NCBI GenBank assembly: GCA_963727575.1
Contig: CAVSIA010000027.1
Coordinates: 62,001 to 126,000, forward strand
Direction of reading: 5' to 3'
Source of the DNA: JAHQVI01 sp963727575
GTDB lineage: Bacteria > Pseudomonadota > Alphaproteobacteria > Rhizobiales > Rhodomicrobiaceae
Length of the DNA: 64,000 nucleotides
Shown: positions 25,531 through 36,571 of the stretch, piece by piece
How the letters are laid out: the number at the start of each line of letters is the position of its first letter
Numbering within the stretch: position 1 is the stretch's first letter
Notes under the pieces: generated by a model
Seen by the model: the letters and a program-made list of their open reading frames with translations, nothing else
What the model was told of the DNA's origin: nothing
The model's database searches: none
Translations under genes and position numbers: made by a program

Positions 25531-25984
25531 CGAACGCATTGGCCGCGTTTCCAATGCGGTCAGAAGCCGATGGCCGGTGAGAGCATGGAGGGCTCTCTGC
25601 GAGATGCGGTCAATACCGAACCGTCTCGCGGGGGGCAGGTCAACGAATAACGAGTGCATTCGCTTGGCGCCGGAGCGCCCTGGGGTTGAGGGACAAGAGC
25701 GAAGCAATCCGGGATCGTCAAACATCCAACCATTCGGCTTACGGGTGGATAGTCCCATCCACAATCCAGGGTTGTCAAACGCCTAACCAGGTTTTCCCCG
25801 ATCCCACAGCCTTGCTGAACGACAAACTTTGCGACGTTTGGGAGCTGTTCATGAAAGCACCGATAAGTTTTTCCGGCTTATGGACATCACCTCGCGTTCG
25901 CGTATGCTGCAGCGGGATCAATCCGGCTCGTGCGTCTCACGCGTGCTGTTCGTTCGCCCCAAGACTCGAAGCCAGGGGATTTCG
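25531..25984. other. Intergenic region upstream of the A2M gene, no gene seen
   Basis: About 450 nt. It contains GCGAAGCAATCC (near 25698-25712), the core of a repeat type common between genes in Bradyrhizobiaceae, and paired GGGTGGATAGTCCCATCCAC (25742-25761). Short open frames on both strands lack family similarity. Confidence 0.35.
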
Positions 25985-28900
25985 ATGTCGTATCCGTTGC
26001 GTTTAGCGTTCGCTCTCGTCGCCGTTTTTCTCTCCGCCGCCGCCTCTCTTTCCGTCCCATCCTTCGCCCAGGACCAGCGCTTCATTCTTCCCGACACGGA
26101 GAGTGCCGCGCGCGAGTATGAGGCGTATCTGAAAGGGCAATGGCCCACCGACGGCAGTACGGCGAGGGGCTGGAAGAGCCGCGGTCAGGCGTCGATGAAG
26201 GGCAACGATCCCCGCCGGGCCACGGGATTTTTTGCGTCCTCCGTCGTGCTCGAGCCGAATTCCGCGGACACCTGGCTCGAACTCGCCCGAGCCTATCTGG
26301 CCATCCAGACGAACGATTACAACGAAAAGAACAGCTTCCAGCGCAACGCCAGCTCGACCGCGCTCATGGCCTATCAGCGCGCCACGACCGATCCCGTCAG
26401 AGCGGCCGCGCTTGCAACCCTCGCCCAAAGCTATGCCATCCGGTCCTATTGGCGCCCGTCCATCGAGGCGTATAAGGAGAGTCTGCGGCTGCGCGACGAT
26501 CCCGAAGTGCGCGCGGTTTACGATCAGGTGCTCGCCGAGCACGGTTTCCGTATGCTCGATTACACGGTCAATTCCGATTCCTCCTCGCCGCGCCTGTGCA
26601 TTCAGTTTTCGGAGACCCTGGCGCCGGGCCGCATCGACTTCTCCAAATTCATCTCGCTGAACGGCGAGGACCCGGCCGGCGTTCGCGTGCAGGACTCCCA
26701 GCTCTGCGTCGAAGAGCTGCTTCACGGCCGGCGCTACGAGGTCCGCATCCGCGAGGGGCTGCCCTCGGCCGTACAGGAGGATTTGGCCAAGTCGATCGAC
26801 CTGACCGTCTATATCCGCGACCGCAAGCCCGCCGTCCGCTTCACCAATCAGAATTACGTGCTGCCGCGCTCCGGGCAGAAGGGCATTCCGGTCGTCGCCG
26901 TCAATACAAAGTCGATCAAGGCCAACATCTACCAGATCGGCGACCGCCGTCTCGCCAACGAGGTGCTGGAGGGCAATTTCGGCCAGCAGATCGACAGCTA
27001 CCAGGCGAGCGATATCGAGAACACCAAAGGGCGGCTGCTCTGGACCGGCGAGATGCCCGTCAAGACCAAGCTCAACGAAGAGGCCACGATCGCTTTTCCG
27101 ATCGACGAGCTGCTGCCCGATCTGAAGCCCGGCCTCTATGTGATGACCGGACAGCCGAGCGACGGGACCGCCGACCCCAACGACAATGGCTACCGCGCCA
27201 CGCAGTGGTTCGTGGTGTCCGATCTCGGACTGACCGCCTTTACCGGAGCCGATGGCGTTCACGCCTTCCTCCGCTCCCTCGCCGACGCCAAGCCGAAGAC
27301 CGCAGTGGAAGTCCGGCTGCTGGCGCGCAACAACGAAGTGCTGGCCACGGCTAAGACCGACGATAAGGGCTATGTGCATTTCGACGCCGGTCTGGCGCGC
27401 GGAACGGGCGGGCTCGCGCCGGCCCTCGTCGTGGCGCGCGAAGACAATGGCGATTACGGATTTCTCGACCTGACCAAGGCGGCGTTCGATCTGTCCGACC
27501 GCGGCGTCGGCGGCCGTCAGACGCCGGGTCCGCTCGATGCGCTGATTTTCCCCGAACGCGGCGTCTACCGGCCCGGCGAAAAGGTCTACCTGACCGCGAT
27601 GCTGCGCGACGGCAGCGGCAAGACCGCGCCCGGCGTGCCGGTGACACTGAAGATTTTCCGCCCCGACAATGTCGAGTTCAGCCGCGAGCTTCTGCGCGAC
27701 GAAGGCGATGGCGGCCGCAGCTATACGCTGGAGGTCCCCAAGGCGGCGATGACCGGCACGTGGCGGGTCAGCCTCCATGCCGACCCGAAAGGGCCCTCGC
27801 TCGGCGAGACGGCGTTCCTCGTCGAGGACTATACTCCCGAACGTCTGGAAATGTCGCTGACCCCGAAAGCACCATCATTTCGGCGGACAAGGGCGTGAAT
27901 ATCGAGGTCGACGGGCGCTATCTTTATGGCGCGCCGGCCTCCGATCTGGGCCTCGAAGGCGAGGTCAATGTCAGCGCGGGCGGCACTGCGCCGGACGGCT
28001 ATGGCGACTATCAATTCGGCCTTGCCGATGAAACCTTCGCTCCGCTCCGCAATCCGCTCGAGAATCTTCCGCAGACGGATGAGTACGGCAAGGCGACGGT
28101 GCTGGCCGAGCTTCCGGTACTCTCCCAGACCACGAAGCCATTGAAGGCCGACGTCGTCATCCGGATGCGCGAGCCGAGCGGTCGCGTGCTGACGGAGACG
28201 ACCCGGCTCGACGTGCGGCCCTCCAAGCCGTTCATCGGCATCAAGCCCGAATTCGAGGGCAGCTATGCAGGCGACGCAAGCTCGACCGCGTTCCAACTCG
28301 TCGTGCTCGACCGCGACGGGAAACCGACGGCGATGAAAGACGTGAACTGGGAGCTGTCGAGGCTGGAGATCCCGGTTCCAGTGGTATCAATCGCGACGGC
28401 CGCTGGGACTATGAAGCCATCACCTACACGCGCAAGGTCGCGGACGGGAAGGTTGATGTCGAGCCTGGCACGCCGTCGCGCATCGAAGTGCCGACCAGCT
28501 ATGGACGCTTCCGCCTGGAAGTGACCGCGCCGGGCGCGCAGCGCGCTGCCGGCCAGCGTCGGCTTCTCGGTCCGGCTGGTACGTCTCCGAAGCCAGCGAG
28601 ACGCCCGACATTCTCGACATCGCGCTCGACAAGGAGAGCTACAAGCCGGGCGACCAGGTGCAGGTGAAGATTTCGCCGCGCATGGCCGGCGAGGCTGATC
28701 GTTGCCATCGTCAGCGACAAGCTGCTGACCACGCAGACAGGTGGCGGTGCCGGAAAACGGGACGACGGTGTCGTTCACGGTCGGCGAGGATTGGGGGCCG
28801 GGCGCCTATGTGCATCGCCGAGCTGTACCGGCCGATGGACACCGAAGCCAAGCGCATGCCCAGCCGCGCGATCGGCGTGAAATGGCTCGGCTTCGACGCC

Positions 28901-31249
28901 AGCCGACCGGACGATCGGCGTTTCGCTCGATCTGCCGGAAAAGACGCGGCCGAACGAGCCGCTGAACATCCCACTGACGCTGACCGGCCTTGACGAGCGG
29001 CGAGAAGGCGCATGTCACCGTCGCCGCCGTCGATGTCGGCATTCTCAATCTGACCGACTACGAGGCGCCGGCGCCTGACGACTATTATTTCGGCCAGCGC
29101 CGTCTAGGCACGGAGATCCGCGACCTCTACGGCAAGCTGATCGACGGCATGCAGGGCGTGCGCGGAACGATCCGGTCAGGCGGCGACGGCGCGCCCGGCG
29201 GCATGTCGATGCAGGGGCGTCCACTGAATGCCGAGCCGGTCGCGTTCTATTCCGGCATCGTCGAGGTCGGCGACGATGGGAAGGCGAATGTTTCGTTCGA
29301 CATTCCCGCCTTCGACGGCACGCTGCGCGTCATGGCGACGGCGTGGTCGGGCGACAAGCTGGGCCATGCCACCAAGGATGTCATCGTGCGCGATCCGATG
29401 GTCGTGCAGGGAACGCCGCCCAAATTCCTGATCATCGGCGACAAGTCCGAGCTGCATCTGAGCCTGCGCAATGTCGAAGGTGCCGAGGGTGAATACGCCC
29501 TCGCCTCGGTTGCCGATGGCGCCACCTCGATCCCGAGCAGCGTCTCCGATCTGCGCTTCCCGCTGAAGTCCGGCGAGCGCAAGGATATCGCCCTGCCGAT
29601 CTCCGGCGACAGCCTCGGCAAGGCGACCGTCGCGGTCACGCTCACCGGACCGGACGGGACGGCGGTGGAACGCTCCTACGCCTTCCAGGTTGAGCCCGCT
29701 GCGCCGAACATAACCCGGCGTACGGTCGAGCAGCTTGCGGCCAATAGCGGCTCGCTCCGGCTGACGTCCGACCTGATCGCCGGCCTCATTCCCGATACCG
29801 CGCGCGTAACCGTCAATGTCGGCCATGAAGCCGCGCTCGACGTGCCGGGCCTGCTGATGTCGCTCGACCGCTATCCGCTCGGCTGCGCCGAGCAGACGGT
29901 CAGCCGCGCCATGCCGCTGCTCTATCTGAACGAGGTTGCGGACGCGGTCGGGCTATCCGGCGAGGACGGCGCCAAGGAGCGCATCCAGAAGTCGATCGAC
30001 CGGCTGGCGCTGCTCCAGGATTCCGGCGGCTCCTTCGGCCTCTGGTCGGCGGGCAATTACGATCTCTGGCTGACCGCCTATGTCACCGACTTCCTGACCC
30101 GCGCGCAGGAAAAGGGCTACCGGCTCCGCTCGACCGTCGTGGAATCCGCGCTCGACCGGCTGAAGAACGTCGTCAACTACACGACGGAGTTCCAGAAGGG
30201 CGGCGAGGAACTGGCCTATGCGCTCTATGTGCTCGCCCGCTCGGGACGCGCGGTCGTCGGCGATCTGCGCTATTATGTCGACGAGAAGCTCGAGAATTTC
30301 GCCACCCCGCTGGCCCAGGCGCAGCTTGGCGCGGCGCTTGCGATGTATGGCGACAAGGAGCGTGCCGAACGCGCGTTCAGCGTCGCGCTGGAGGGGATGA
30401 AGCGGGAGCCTTCGCCCGATTTCGCCGCACCAGCGCACCGATTTCGGCACCGAACTGCGCGACGGCGCGGCCATGCTGACGCTGATCTCCGAAACCAAGA
30501 TGCTGCCGCAGAGCCGTGCCCGGCATTCTCGATACGGTGGCCCGCCGCCGCGCCGCGAAGAGCTGGACCAGCACGCAGGAAAATGCCTGGCTTCTGCTCG
30601 CGGCGAAGTCGCTGATCGACGAGAGCCGCGACCTGACGCTCCAGGTCGACGGCAAGGCCGAGCCGGGGCCGGTGCAGCGCGTGCTCGGCGCAGGCGATCT
30701 GCAAAGCGGCGCCGATGGTGATCAAGAACACCGACCGACCAGAAAGTCAGCGCGTCCGTCATCGTCAACGGCGCTTCGGAAACGCCGGAGCCGGCGGTGG
30801 CGTCCGGCTTCAACATCGAGCGGCTGGTCTACACGCCGGACGGTCAGGAAGTGCAGTTCGACAAGGTCAAGCAGAACGATCGCTTCGTCGTCGTGCTGAA
30901 GGTCAGCGAAGTCGAGGCCAAGCTCGGCCATATCGTCGTCGAGGACCGGCTGCCGGCCGGGTTCGAGATCGAAAATCCGCGCCTGCTCAAAGGCACGGAC
31001 GTCAAGGCGTTCTCCTGGCTCGATCCGAAGACCAATCCGGCGCATCTGGCCTTCCGCGACGACCGCTTCACCGCAGCGTTCTCGGAGACCAATGCGAGCA
31101 ACCGCAAGCCTGCGTCCTATACGCTCGCCTATGTGATGCGCGCCGTCGCGCCGGGCACATACACCCATCCGGGCGCCTATGTGGAGGACATGTACCGGCC
31201 GGACCGCTTCGCGCGCACGGAGCCGGGCAAGGTCGAGATCGTCCGCTGA
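25985..31249 (+). CDS. Bacterial alpha-2-macroglobulin (many frameshifts)
   Basis: Periplasmic protease-trapping protein of the YfhM type. ATG 25985 gives a Sec signal peptide (LRLAFALVAVFLSAAASLSV... cleaved near SFAQ). About 620 residues of MG domains are continuous. The thioester motif PLGCAEQTVSR (near 29878) is intact, in a helical TED domain, and the C-terminal receptor-like domain ends AYVEDMYRPDRFARTEPGK. The frame breaks near 27860, repeatedly in 28.36-28.99 kb, and again in 30.42-30.78 kb; in each case the expected sequence resumes one base away. Either dense sequencing errors or a decayed gene. The downstream pbpC supports the known A2M-PbpC pair. Confidence 0.85.
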
Positions 31250-31279
31250 CGGTGTTTTCGTAAGGGCCACGCCGATGGC

Positions 31280-33404
31280 ATGGTTGGGCAGGTTCCGGAT
31301 CGAGATGGCAAGGCTGGCGGGCTGCACGCTGCGGCCCGCCGCGCCGGTGTCGTCGGGCTGATCGCCGCGACAACCATCGTCGCGGTGATCGGCGCCTATC
31401 ACGCCGCGCTGTACTGGCTCGGCCCGCCGCCGCTGGCCGCCGCCGAAGTCAGTTCCAAGCTCGTCCTCGACCGCCATGGCCGCCTGCTCCGGCCGTTCAC
31501 GACGAAGGACGGGCTATGGCGGCTCCCGGTCTCGGTCGACGAGGTCGACCCGCGCTATTTCAAGCTGCTCCTCGCCTATGAGGACAAGCGCTTCTACGAG
31601 CATGACGGCGTCGACGGCCTCGCCTTCGCCCGGGCGATCTGGCAATTCGTCCGCTACCGCCAGCCGGTATCCGGCGCCTCGACGCTGACCATGCAGGCCG
31701 CGCGCCTGCTCGACGATCGGCCGACGCGGTCCTATTTCGCCAAATTCGGGCAGATGTTCCGCGCCTGGCAGCTCGAAGGCATGATGTCGAAGCGGCAGGT
31801 GCTCGAACTCTACATGCGGCTGGCGCCGTTCGGCGGGAATATCGAGGGCGTTCGCGCCGCGTCGCTGGCCTATTTCGGCAAGGAGCCGCGCCGGCTGACG
31901 ATGGCCGAAGCCGCGCTGCTGGTGGCGTTGCCGCAATCGCCGGAGAGCCGGCGTCCCGACCGCAATCCCGCCGCCGCGCGCGACGCCCGCAACCGCGTCA
32001 TCGACCGCGCCGCGGAAGCCGGCGTGATCAGCAATGCCGAGGCCGCGTTCGCCACGGCAGCAGAAACTCGATGCCGGCCGCTACAATTTTCCCGCCTTCG
32101 CGGCACACCTCGCCGAGCGCTTCGCCTCCGCCTCGCAAGAGGACGTCATCCGGCTGACCATCGACCGCCGCCTGCAGGAAGGCGCAGAGGCTGTCGTCGC
32201 CCGTCACGCGGTCGCCGCCGGACCCAAGCTCTCCGCCGCGGCAATGGTCATCGACCACCAGACCGGCGAAGTGCTTGCCCATGTCGGCTCGGCGGACTAT
32301 TTCGACCTGGAGCGCAACGGCCCCATCGACATGACCCAGGCCGTGCGCTCGCCCGGCTCGGCGCTGAAGCCGTTCATTTACGGGCTGGCGTTCGAGGCAG
32401 GACATGCGCATCCCGAGACGCTGATTCAGGACCGCCCGACCCGCTTCGGCCGATATGCGCCGGAGAATTTCGACAATAGCTATCGCGGTACCGTGACGGT
32501 CCGGCAGGCGCTGCAACTTTCGCTCAACATCCCGGCCGTCAAGATGCTCGCCGCCGTCGGCCCGGCCCGTCTCGCCGCGCGGATCCGGCAGTCAGGCTTC
32601 GATGTGGACGTGCCGCGCAATCTGGCCGTCGCGCTTGGCGGCGTTGGCCTGCGCCTCGACCAATTGGCCGGTCTCTATACCGCGCTGGCCCACGGCGGCG
32701 AGCCCGTGCCGCTGCAATATCTCTATGGCAAGCGCCCGATATTCGAGCCCGCCGCCCAGCCGCTGCTCCGGCCCGCCGCGGCATGGTACGTCGCCGACAT
32801 CCTCCGCGGCGCGCCGCCGCCCGCCCACGCCAAGGGCGGAGGCATCGCATTCAAGACCGGCACGTCCTACGGATATCGCGATGGCTGGGCCGCTGGCTTC
32901 GACGGCCGCTACGTCGTCGCCGTCTGGCTCGGCCGGGCGGATGGCACGCCGACACCCGGCCTGACCGGGCTGACCAAGGCGGCGCCGATGCTGTTCGACA
33001 TATTCGCCCAGATCGGCCAGGATCGGGTTCCGTTGCCGCCGCCGCCCGGCGGCGTGATCTCCGCCGCGACGACAGCTCTGCCGCCGCCGCTGGTCAATTT
33101 CCGCGAGGCGGACGAAAGCGCGCGCATTGAAGTCGGCAACGCCGATCCGCCGGTCCACATCGCCTTCCCGCCGGACCGGGTCGAACTGGAAGTCCCGCAG
33201 GAATCCGACGGCAAGAGCCTGCCGATCGCATTCAAGGCGGAAGGCGGCGTCCTGCCGCTGACCTGGCTTGTCAATGGCGCGCCGATCGACGCCTCGCCGC
33301 ATCGCCGTGAGGCGTTCTGGATGCCGAGCGAAAAAGGCTTCGTTCAACTCTCCGTGATCGACGCACAAGGCACCGTGGATCGCGTCACCATACGCCTCCG
33401 TTAG
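31280..33404 (+). CDS. pbpC: Penicillin-binding protein 1C (one or two frameshifts)
   Basis: Bifunctional class A PBP. N-terminal membrane helix (VVGLIAATTIVAVIGAYHAA), glycosyltransferase 51 domain with YEDKRFYEHDGVD and GASTLTMQAARLL, then, after an extra G at about 32063, the transpeptidase domain with SPGSALKPF (SxxK), SLN and FKTGTSYGYRDGW (KTG), and the PbpC-specific C-terminal beta domain (VHIAFPPDRVELEVP..). The start is uncertain: ATG 31280 is used, but ATG 31274 in another frame (MAWLGRFRIEMARLAG) may be the true N-terminus joined by an additional indel near 31340. Pairs with the upstream A2M in envelope repair after protease attack. Confidence 0.9.
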
Positions 33405-33624
33405 CGGCGCATTCCGCTTTTCCCTTATCCAGCTTCAATCCTGCGGTCGATCGATGCGCGCGCGCTTAGCCGTGCGGGCGCTTTACGCGGTGCGTTTGCG
33501 AGCATCCCCAGGGACTCTCCAAAAAACGGTCGACGCGGCCGAATGGGTCGGCCCGGCGCTGGACAATATCTCGGGCTCAATGCGACGGGCGCACGCGGCG
33601 TTACGCTTCGATCTCCGCCGCTGC

Positions 33625-33830
33625 TCAAAAGAAAAACAGATGTGTAACGGAGATGGACGATGGGTTATTCGGCGGATGTCTTTCAGATTTTGAAAAGGCA
33701 TAGTCGATGTCATAGAGCGGGACGTGCCTGGTTTCGAGCGCGATCACGAATTCGGCTTCGATGATCTTCTTCTCGACCCCGAATTCGACAGGATAAGCGC
33801 GCTCGATCGCTCAAGCCCCGAGTTCGGCAT
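33625..33830 (-). CDS. Possible small gene or gene remnant (frameshift)
   Basis: In the 640-nt gap between pbpC and nadA, the minus strand holds 61 stop-free codons with core-gene codon use, reading RAYPVEFGVEKKIIEAEFVI then ALETRHVPLYDIDYAFSKSE. It has no in-frame ATG, but one extra base near 33812 would join it to ATG 33830 (MPNSGL). The protein is unrecognised. The rest of 33405-33989 shows no other gene. Confidence 0.3.
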
Positions 33831-33989
33831 GTGTCGGGCGCCGGTCGCCCTGCCGACCGACTTTCGCTGAACGCGGGGTCAGGTTCTTTACGAAGGGGAT
33901 TGCATCGTCGGCGAATTTTGGTAAAATTGTGGCATTACTCAGCGTTGCAGCTATCTCTCATCGTCGTTCTACTCCCAATCAGACGACGA

Positions 33990-34025
33990 GAAAGCGAGGA
34001 CGAAAGTCCTCGCTTTCTTATTTTC
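33990..34025. terminator. Strong terminator hairpin between pbpC and nadA
   Basis: GAAAGCGAGGAC-GAAA-GTCCTCGCTTTC (33990-34017), perfect 12-bp stem with a GAAA tetraloop, followed on the plus strand by TTATTTTC. It lies 30 nt from the nadA stop and could also stop the leftward transcript. Confidence 0.75.
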
Positions 34026-34046
34026 AGGGCTCGATTGTGGCGCTTA

Positions 34047-35105
34047 TCAGTTGGTCAGATTGATCATGCGCTCCACGGCCTGCCGCGCGCGCGCTGCCAC
34101 GATCGGATCCACGGTCACCTCCTCCTCCATATTCACCAGGGAATTGAGGATCTTCGGCAAGGTGATCCGCTTCATATGCGGACAGAAATTGCATGGGCGG
34201 ATGAACTGCACGCCGGGCGTTTCCGCCTCCACGTTGTGGCTCATCGAGCATTCCGTCACCAGCAGTACCTTCGAGGGCCGATTGTCCTTAACCCAGTGGA
34301 TCATGCCGCTGGTCGAGCCGGTATAGTCGGCCTCGTCGATGACGCCCGGAGCGCATTCCGGATGCGCGATGATCTTCAGGCCCGGGTGTGCTTCGCGGAA
34401 ACCGCGCAGCTCCTCGCCGGTGAAGCGCTCGTGAACCTCGCAATGCCCATGCCAGGTGATGATTTCGACGTCGGTTTGCGTCGCCACATATTTGGCCAGA
34501 TACTCGTCCGGGATCATGATGACGCGCGGCGTGCCCATGCTCTCGACCACTTTCACCGCGTTTGACGAGGTGCAGCAGATGTCGCTTTCCGCCTTAACCT
34601 CGGCCGAGGTGTTCACATAGGTGACGATCGGCACGCCGGGATAGGCTTCGCGCAGCGCGCGAACGTCGGCACCGGTGATCGAGGCCGCGAGCGAACAGCC
34701 GGCGCGGCTGTCGGGAATCAGCACCGTCTTGCCCGGATTGAGGATCTTCGACGTCTCGGCCATGAAATGCACGCCGCATTGCACGATCACGTCGGCGTCC
34801 GCCTTGGCGGCTTCCTTGGCGAGCTGGAGCGAGTTCCCGACGATGTCGGCGACGCAGTGGAAGATTTCCGGCGTCATATAGTTATGAGCCAGGATGATAG
34901 CGTTGCGCTCACGCTTCAGGTCGTTGATGGCCTTGACGTAGGGCGCGAAAGCCGGCCACTCGACCGGCGGGATGACTGAAGAAACGCGCTCGTACAGATG
35001 TGCGGTTTCCCGCGCCACCTCGGGCGTGTACGGCAGCTCCGGCATAGCCAGGCGGTTCTTCGGCATCCGATCGCGCCGGTCCAAATTCAAGCTGACAGTC
35101 GCCAT
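34047..35105 (-). CDS. nadA: Quinolinate synthase
   Basis: 352 residues. [4Fe-4S] enzyme condensing iminoaspartate with dihydroxyacetone phosphate to quinolinate for NAD synthesis. The cluster cysteines sit in VQCGVHFMAE, ESDICCTSSNAV and RPCNFCPHM; HNYMTPEI and ITWHGHCEVHERFT are also conserved. ATG 35105 is chosen because GGAGG lies 7 nt upstream and the longer open frame runs through the operator region. Two matching palindromes lie upstream. Confidence 0.94.
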   Translation of the reverse strand: MATVSLNLDRRDRMPKNRLAMPELPYTPEVARETAHLYERVSSVIPPVEWPAFAPYVKAINDLKRERNAIILAHNYMTPEIFHCVADIVGNSLQLAKEAAKADADVIVQCGVHFMAETSKILNPGKTVLIPDSRAGCSLAASITGADVRALREAYPGVPIVTYVNTSAEVKAESDICCTSSNAVKVVESMGTPRVIMIPDEYLAKYVATQTDVEIITWHGHCEVHERFTGEELRGFREAHPGLKIIAHPECAPGVIDEADYTGSTSGMIHWVKDNRPSKVLLVTECSMSHNVEAETPGVQFIRPCNFCPHMKRITLPKILNSLVNMEEEVTVDPIVAARARQAVERMINLTN

Positions 35106-35145
35106 CTTGTCCTCCAATGCCTCTTTCTTGTTGCGTGAGGCGTTT

Positions 35146-35162
35146 ATGCTCAAATTGAGCAT
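35146..35162. promoter_or_regulatory. Palindromic operator 1 upstream of nadA
   Basis: ATGCTCAA-A-TTGAGCAT, a perfect 8+1+8 palindrome 41 nt before the nadA start. Its placement fits a repressor site; alphaproteobacterial nadABC genes are known to be controlled by NadQ, but identity of this motif with the NadQ site is inferred. Confidence 0.6.
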
Positions 35163-35192
35163 ATGGGGGCAAACAGAGATCCCACACTGTAT

Positions 35193-35209
35193 ATACTCAA
35201 CCTGAACAT
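35193..35209. promoter_or_regulatory. Palindromic operator 2 upstream of nadA
   Basis: ATACTCAACCTGAACAT matches the site at 35146-35162 at 13 of 17 positions. The centres are 47 bp apart, so two dimers could bind the same region. Confidence 0.5.
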
Positions 35210-35290
35210 AAGATAGGGCCAGCAATGCGAGATTGCTAGCCCTTCTTTAGCCGATTTTTTTTATCGAGGGATGGTAGGCGCTTAGCCCGC

Positions 35291-35821
35291 CTAGTCCTCG
35301 TCCTCTGGCGACAGCGAGGACACCATCTGCGCCATCACTCTGAGAAACAGATCGCGGTGCTCCTTCGGGATGGCATCCATGATCTGCTTGTCGACAGTCT
35401 GGGCGACAGGCTGCATTCTTTTCAGCGTGTTGGTGCCCTTGCGCGTGAGCTTGACGGCATAGGCCCGTGCGTCCTCTGCCGTACGCTCGCGCTGGACGAG
35501 GCCCTTGTCGAGCATTCGGCGCACGATGTCCGCGAGCGTCGAGCGGTCGATGCCGGTCTTGTCCACCAGCCCTGTCTGGCTGATGCCCGGCAGTTCCGCG
35601 ATCGCATCGAGGATCGCGAATTGCCTGGGCGTGACCACGCCCGATGGGGCCGTGCGCGCAAAAATGTCGCCTGCGGTCTGCTCCGCCCTGTGAATAAGGT
35701 GAGAGACCGAGCCGTCGAATGGCGCAAGCGTCGCCTGCTTCTTTTTAGCGCTTGCGGCGGGTTTCTTCGTGGGTTGCTTTTCCTGGCCCTTACTGGCCGA
35801 TTTTTTCGTCCGTGTGCTCAT
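35291..35821 (-). CDS. MarR-family transcriptional regulator
   Basis: 176 residues. A Lys/Ala/Pro-rich N-terminal tail of about 30 residues precedes a winged-helix MarR domain: VTPRQFAILDAIAELPGISQ, TGIDRSTLADIVRRMLDKGL and a wing VQRERTAEDARAYAVKLTRK. The C-terminal helices (QTVDKQIMDAIPKEHRDLFL) would form the dimer. Ligand and targets are unknown; it lies behind nadA in the same direction but 185 nt beyond its promoter region, so it is probably separately transcribed. Confidence 0.88.
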   Translation of the reverse strand: MSTRTKKSASKGQEKQPTKKPAASAKKKQATLAPFDGSVSHLIHRAEQTAGDIFARTAPSGVVTPRQFAILDAIAELPGISQTGLVDKTGIDRSTLADIVRRMLDKGLVQRERTAEDARAYAVKLTRKGTNTLKRMQPVAQTVDKQIMDAIPKEHRDLFLRVMAQMVSSLSPEDED

Positions 35822-35986
35822 TGTAAATGCGATCGCTGCGTTGGTTCCTGCGGGCGGCCTTCGTGAAAACGAACATTCCGGCTACCGCTGTTTGCATCCT
35901 GGGGACGCCAAAGACAAGCAAAGACGCCCTCGTCATATTCCGTGTCGCTCATTAATGAGCTGAAAATGTGGACGAATTCTTGCAAT

Positions 35987-36547
35987 TTAAGGGGTAGGGG
36001 TGTCCGCAGTCTCGTCCGGGAGCTGATATTTTTGCAAAAGGCCGATCTGAGCCATCATAAAAAGCATCGTCAGCGGCATAATTCCAAATGTCTTGAAGGT
36101 CACCCAACTGTCGGTCGAGAAGTTCCGCCAGACGATTTCGTTCAGCAGCGCAAGGACCAAAAAGAATGCGGCCCATCTGATGGTTAGCTTGCGCCAGCCC
36201 TCGTCCTGCATGCGGATGACATCGCCGAGGATCACTTTCATCAGTGGACGCCCGAAGAACAATCCGCCCGCCAAGGCGACGGCGAACAGCGTGTTCACGA
36301 TCGTCGGCTTCATTTTTATGAAGACGTCGTCCTGAAGATAGAGCGTGAGCCCGCCGAAGACCAGCACGAACGCGCCCGTCACCAGCGGCATGATCGGCAG
36401 CTTCCGTAGAAGAATACGGCTGGCGATCAGCGACAGAACGGTTGCGACCATGAAGACGCCGGTCGCGATGTAGATCTGGAATTTGTAGTTGGCCAGGAAG
36501 AAAATGACCAGAGGGCCAAGTTCAAGAACGAGCTTTAGAATCTGCAT
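35987..36547 (-). CDS. ispZ: Inner-membrane protein YciB/IspZ, copy 1
   Basis: 186 residues with five to six hydrophobic helices. LELGPLVIFFLANY, IKMKPTIVNTLFAVALAGG, LNEIVWRNFSTDSWVTFKTF and GLLQKYQLPDE are the signatures of the YciB (intracellular septation protein A) family, implicated in septation and envelope integrity. The neighbouring gene is a paralogue. Lies in the ftsY-ispZ neighbourhood typical of rhizobia. Confidence 0.9.
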   Translation of the reverse strand: MQILKLVLELGPLVIFFLANYKFQIYIATGVFMVATVLSLIASRILLRKLPIMPLVTGAFVLVFGGLTLYLQDDVFIKMKPTIVNTLFAVALAGGLFFGRPLMKVILGDVIRMQDEGWRKLTIRWAAFFLVLALLNEIVWRNFSTDSWVTFKTFGIMPLTMLFMMAQIGLLQKYQLPDETADTPTP

Positions 36548-36571
36548 CGCGAACTCCCGCGGCGGAACCGC

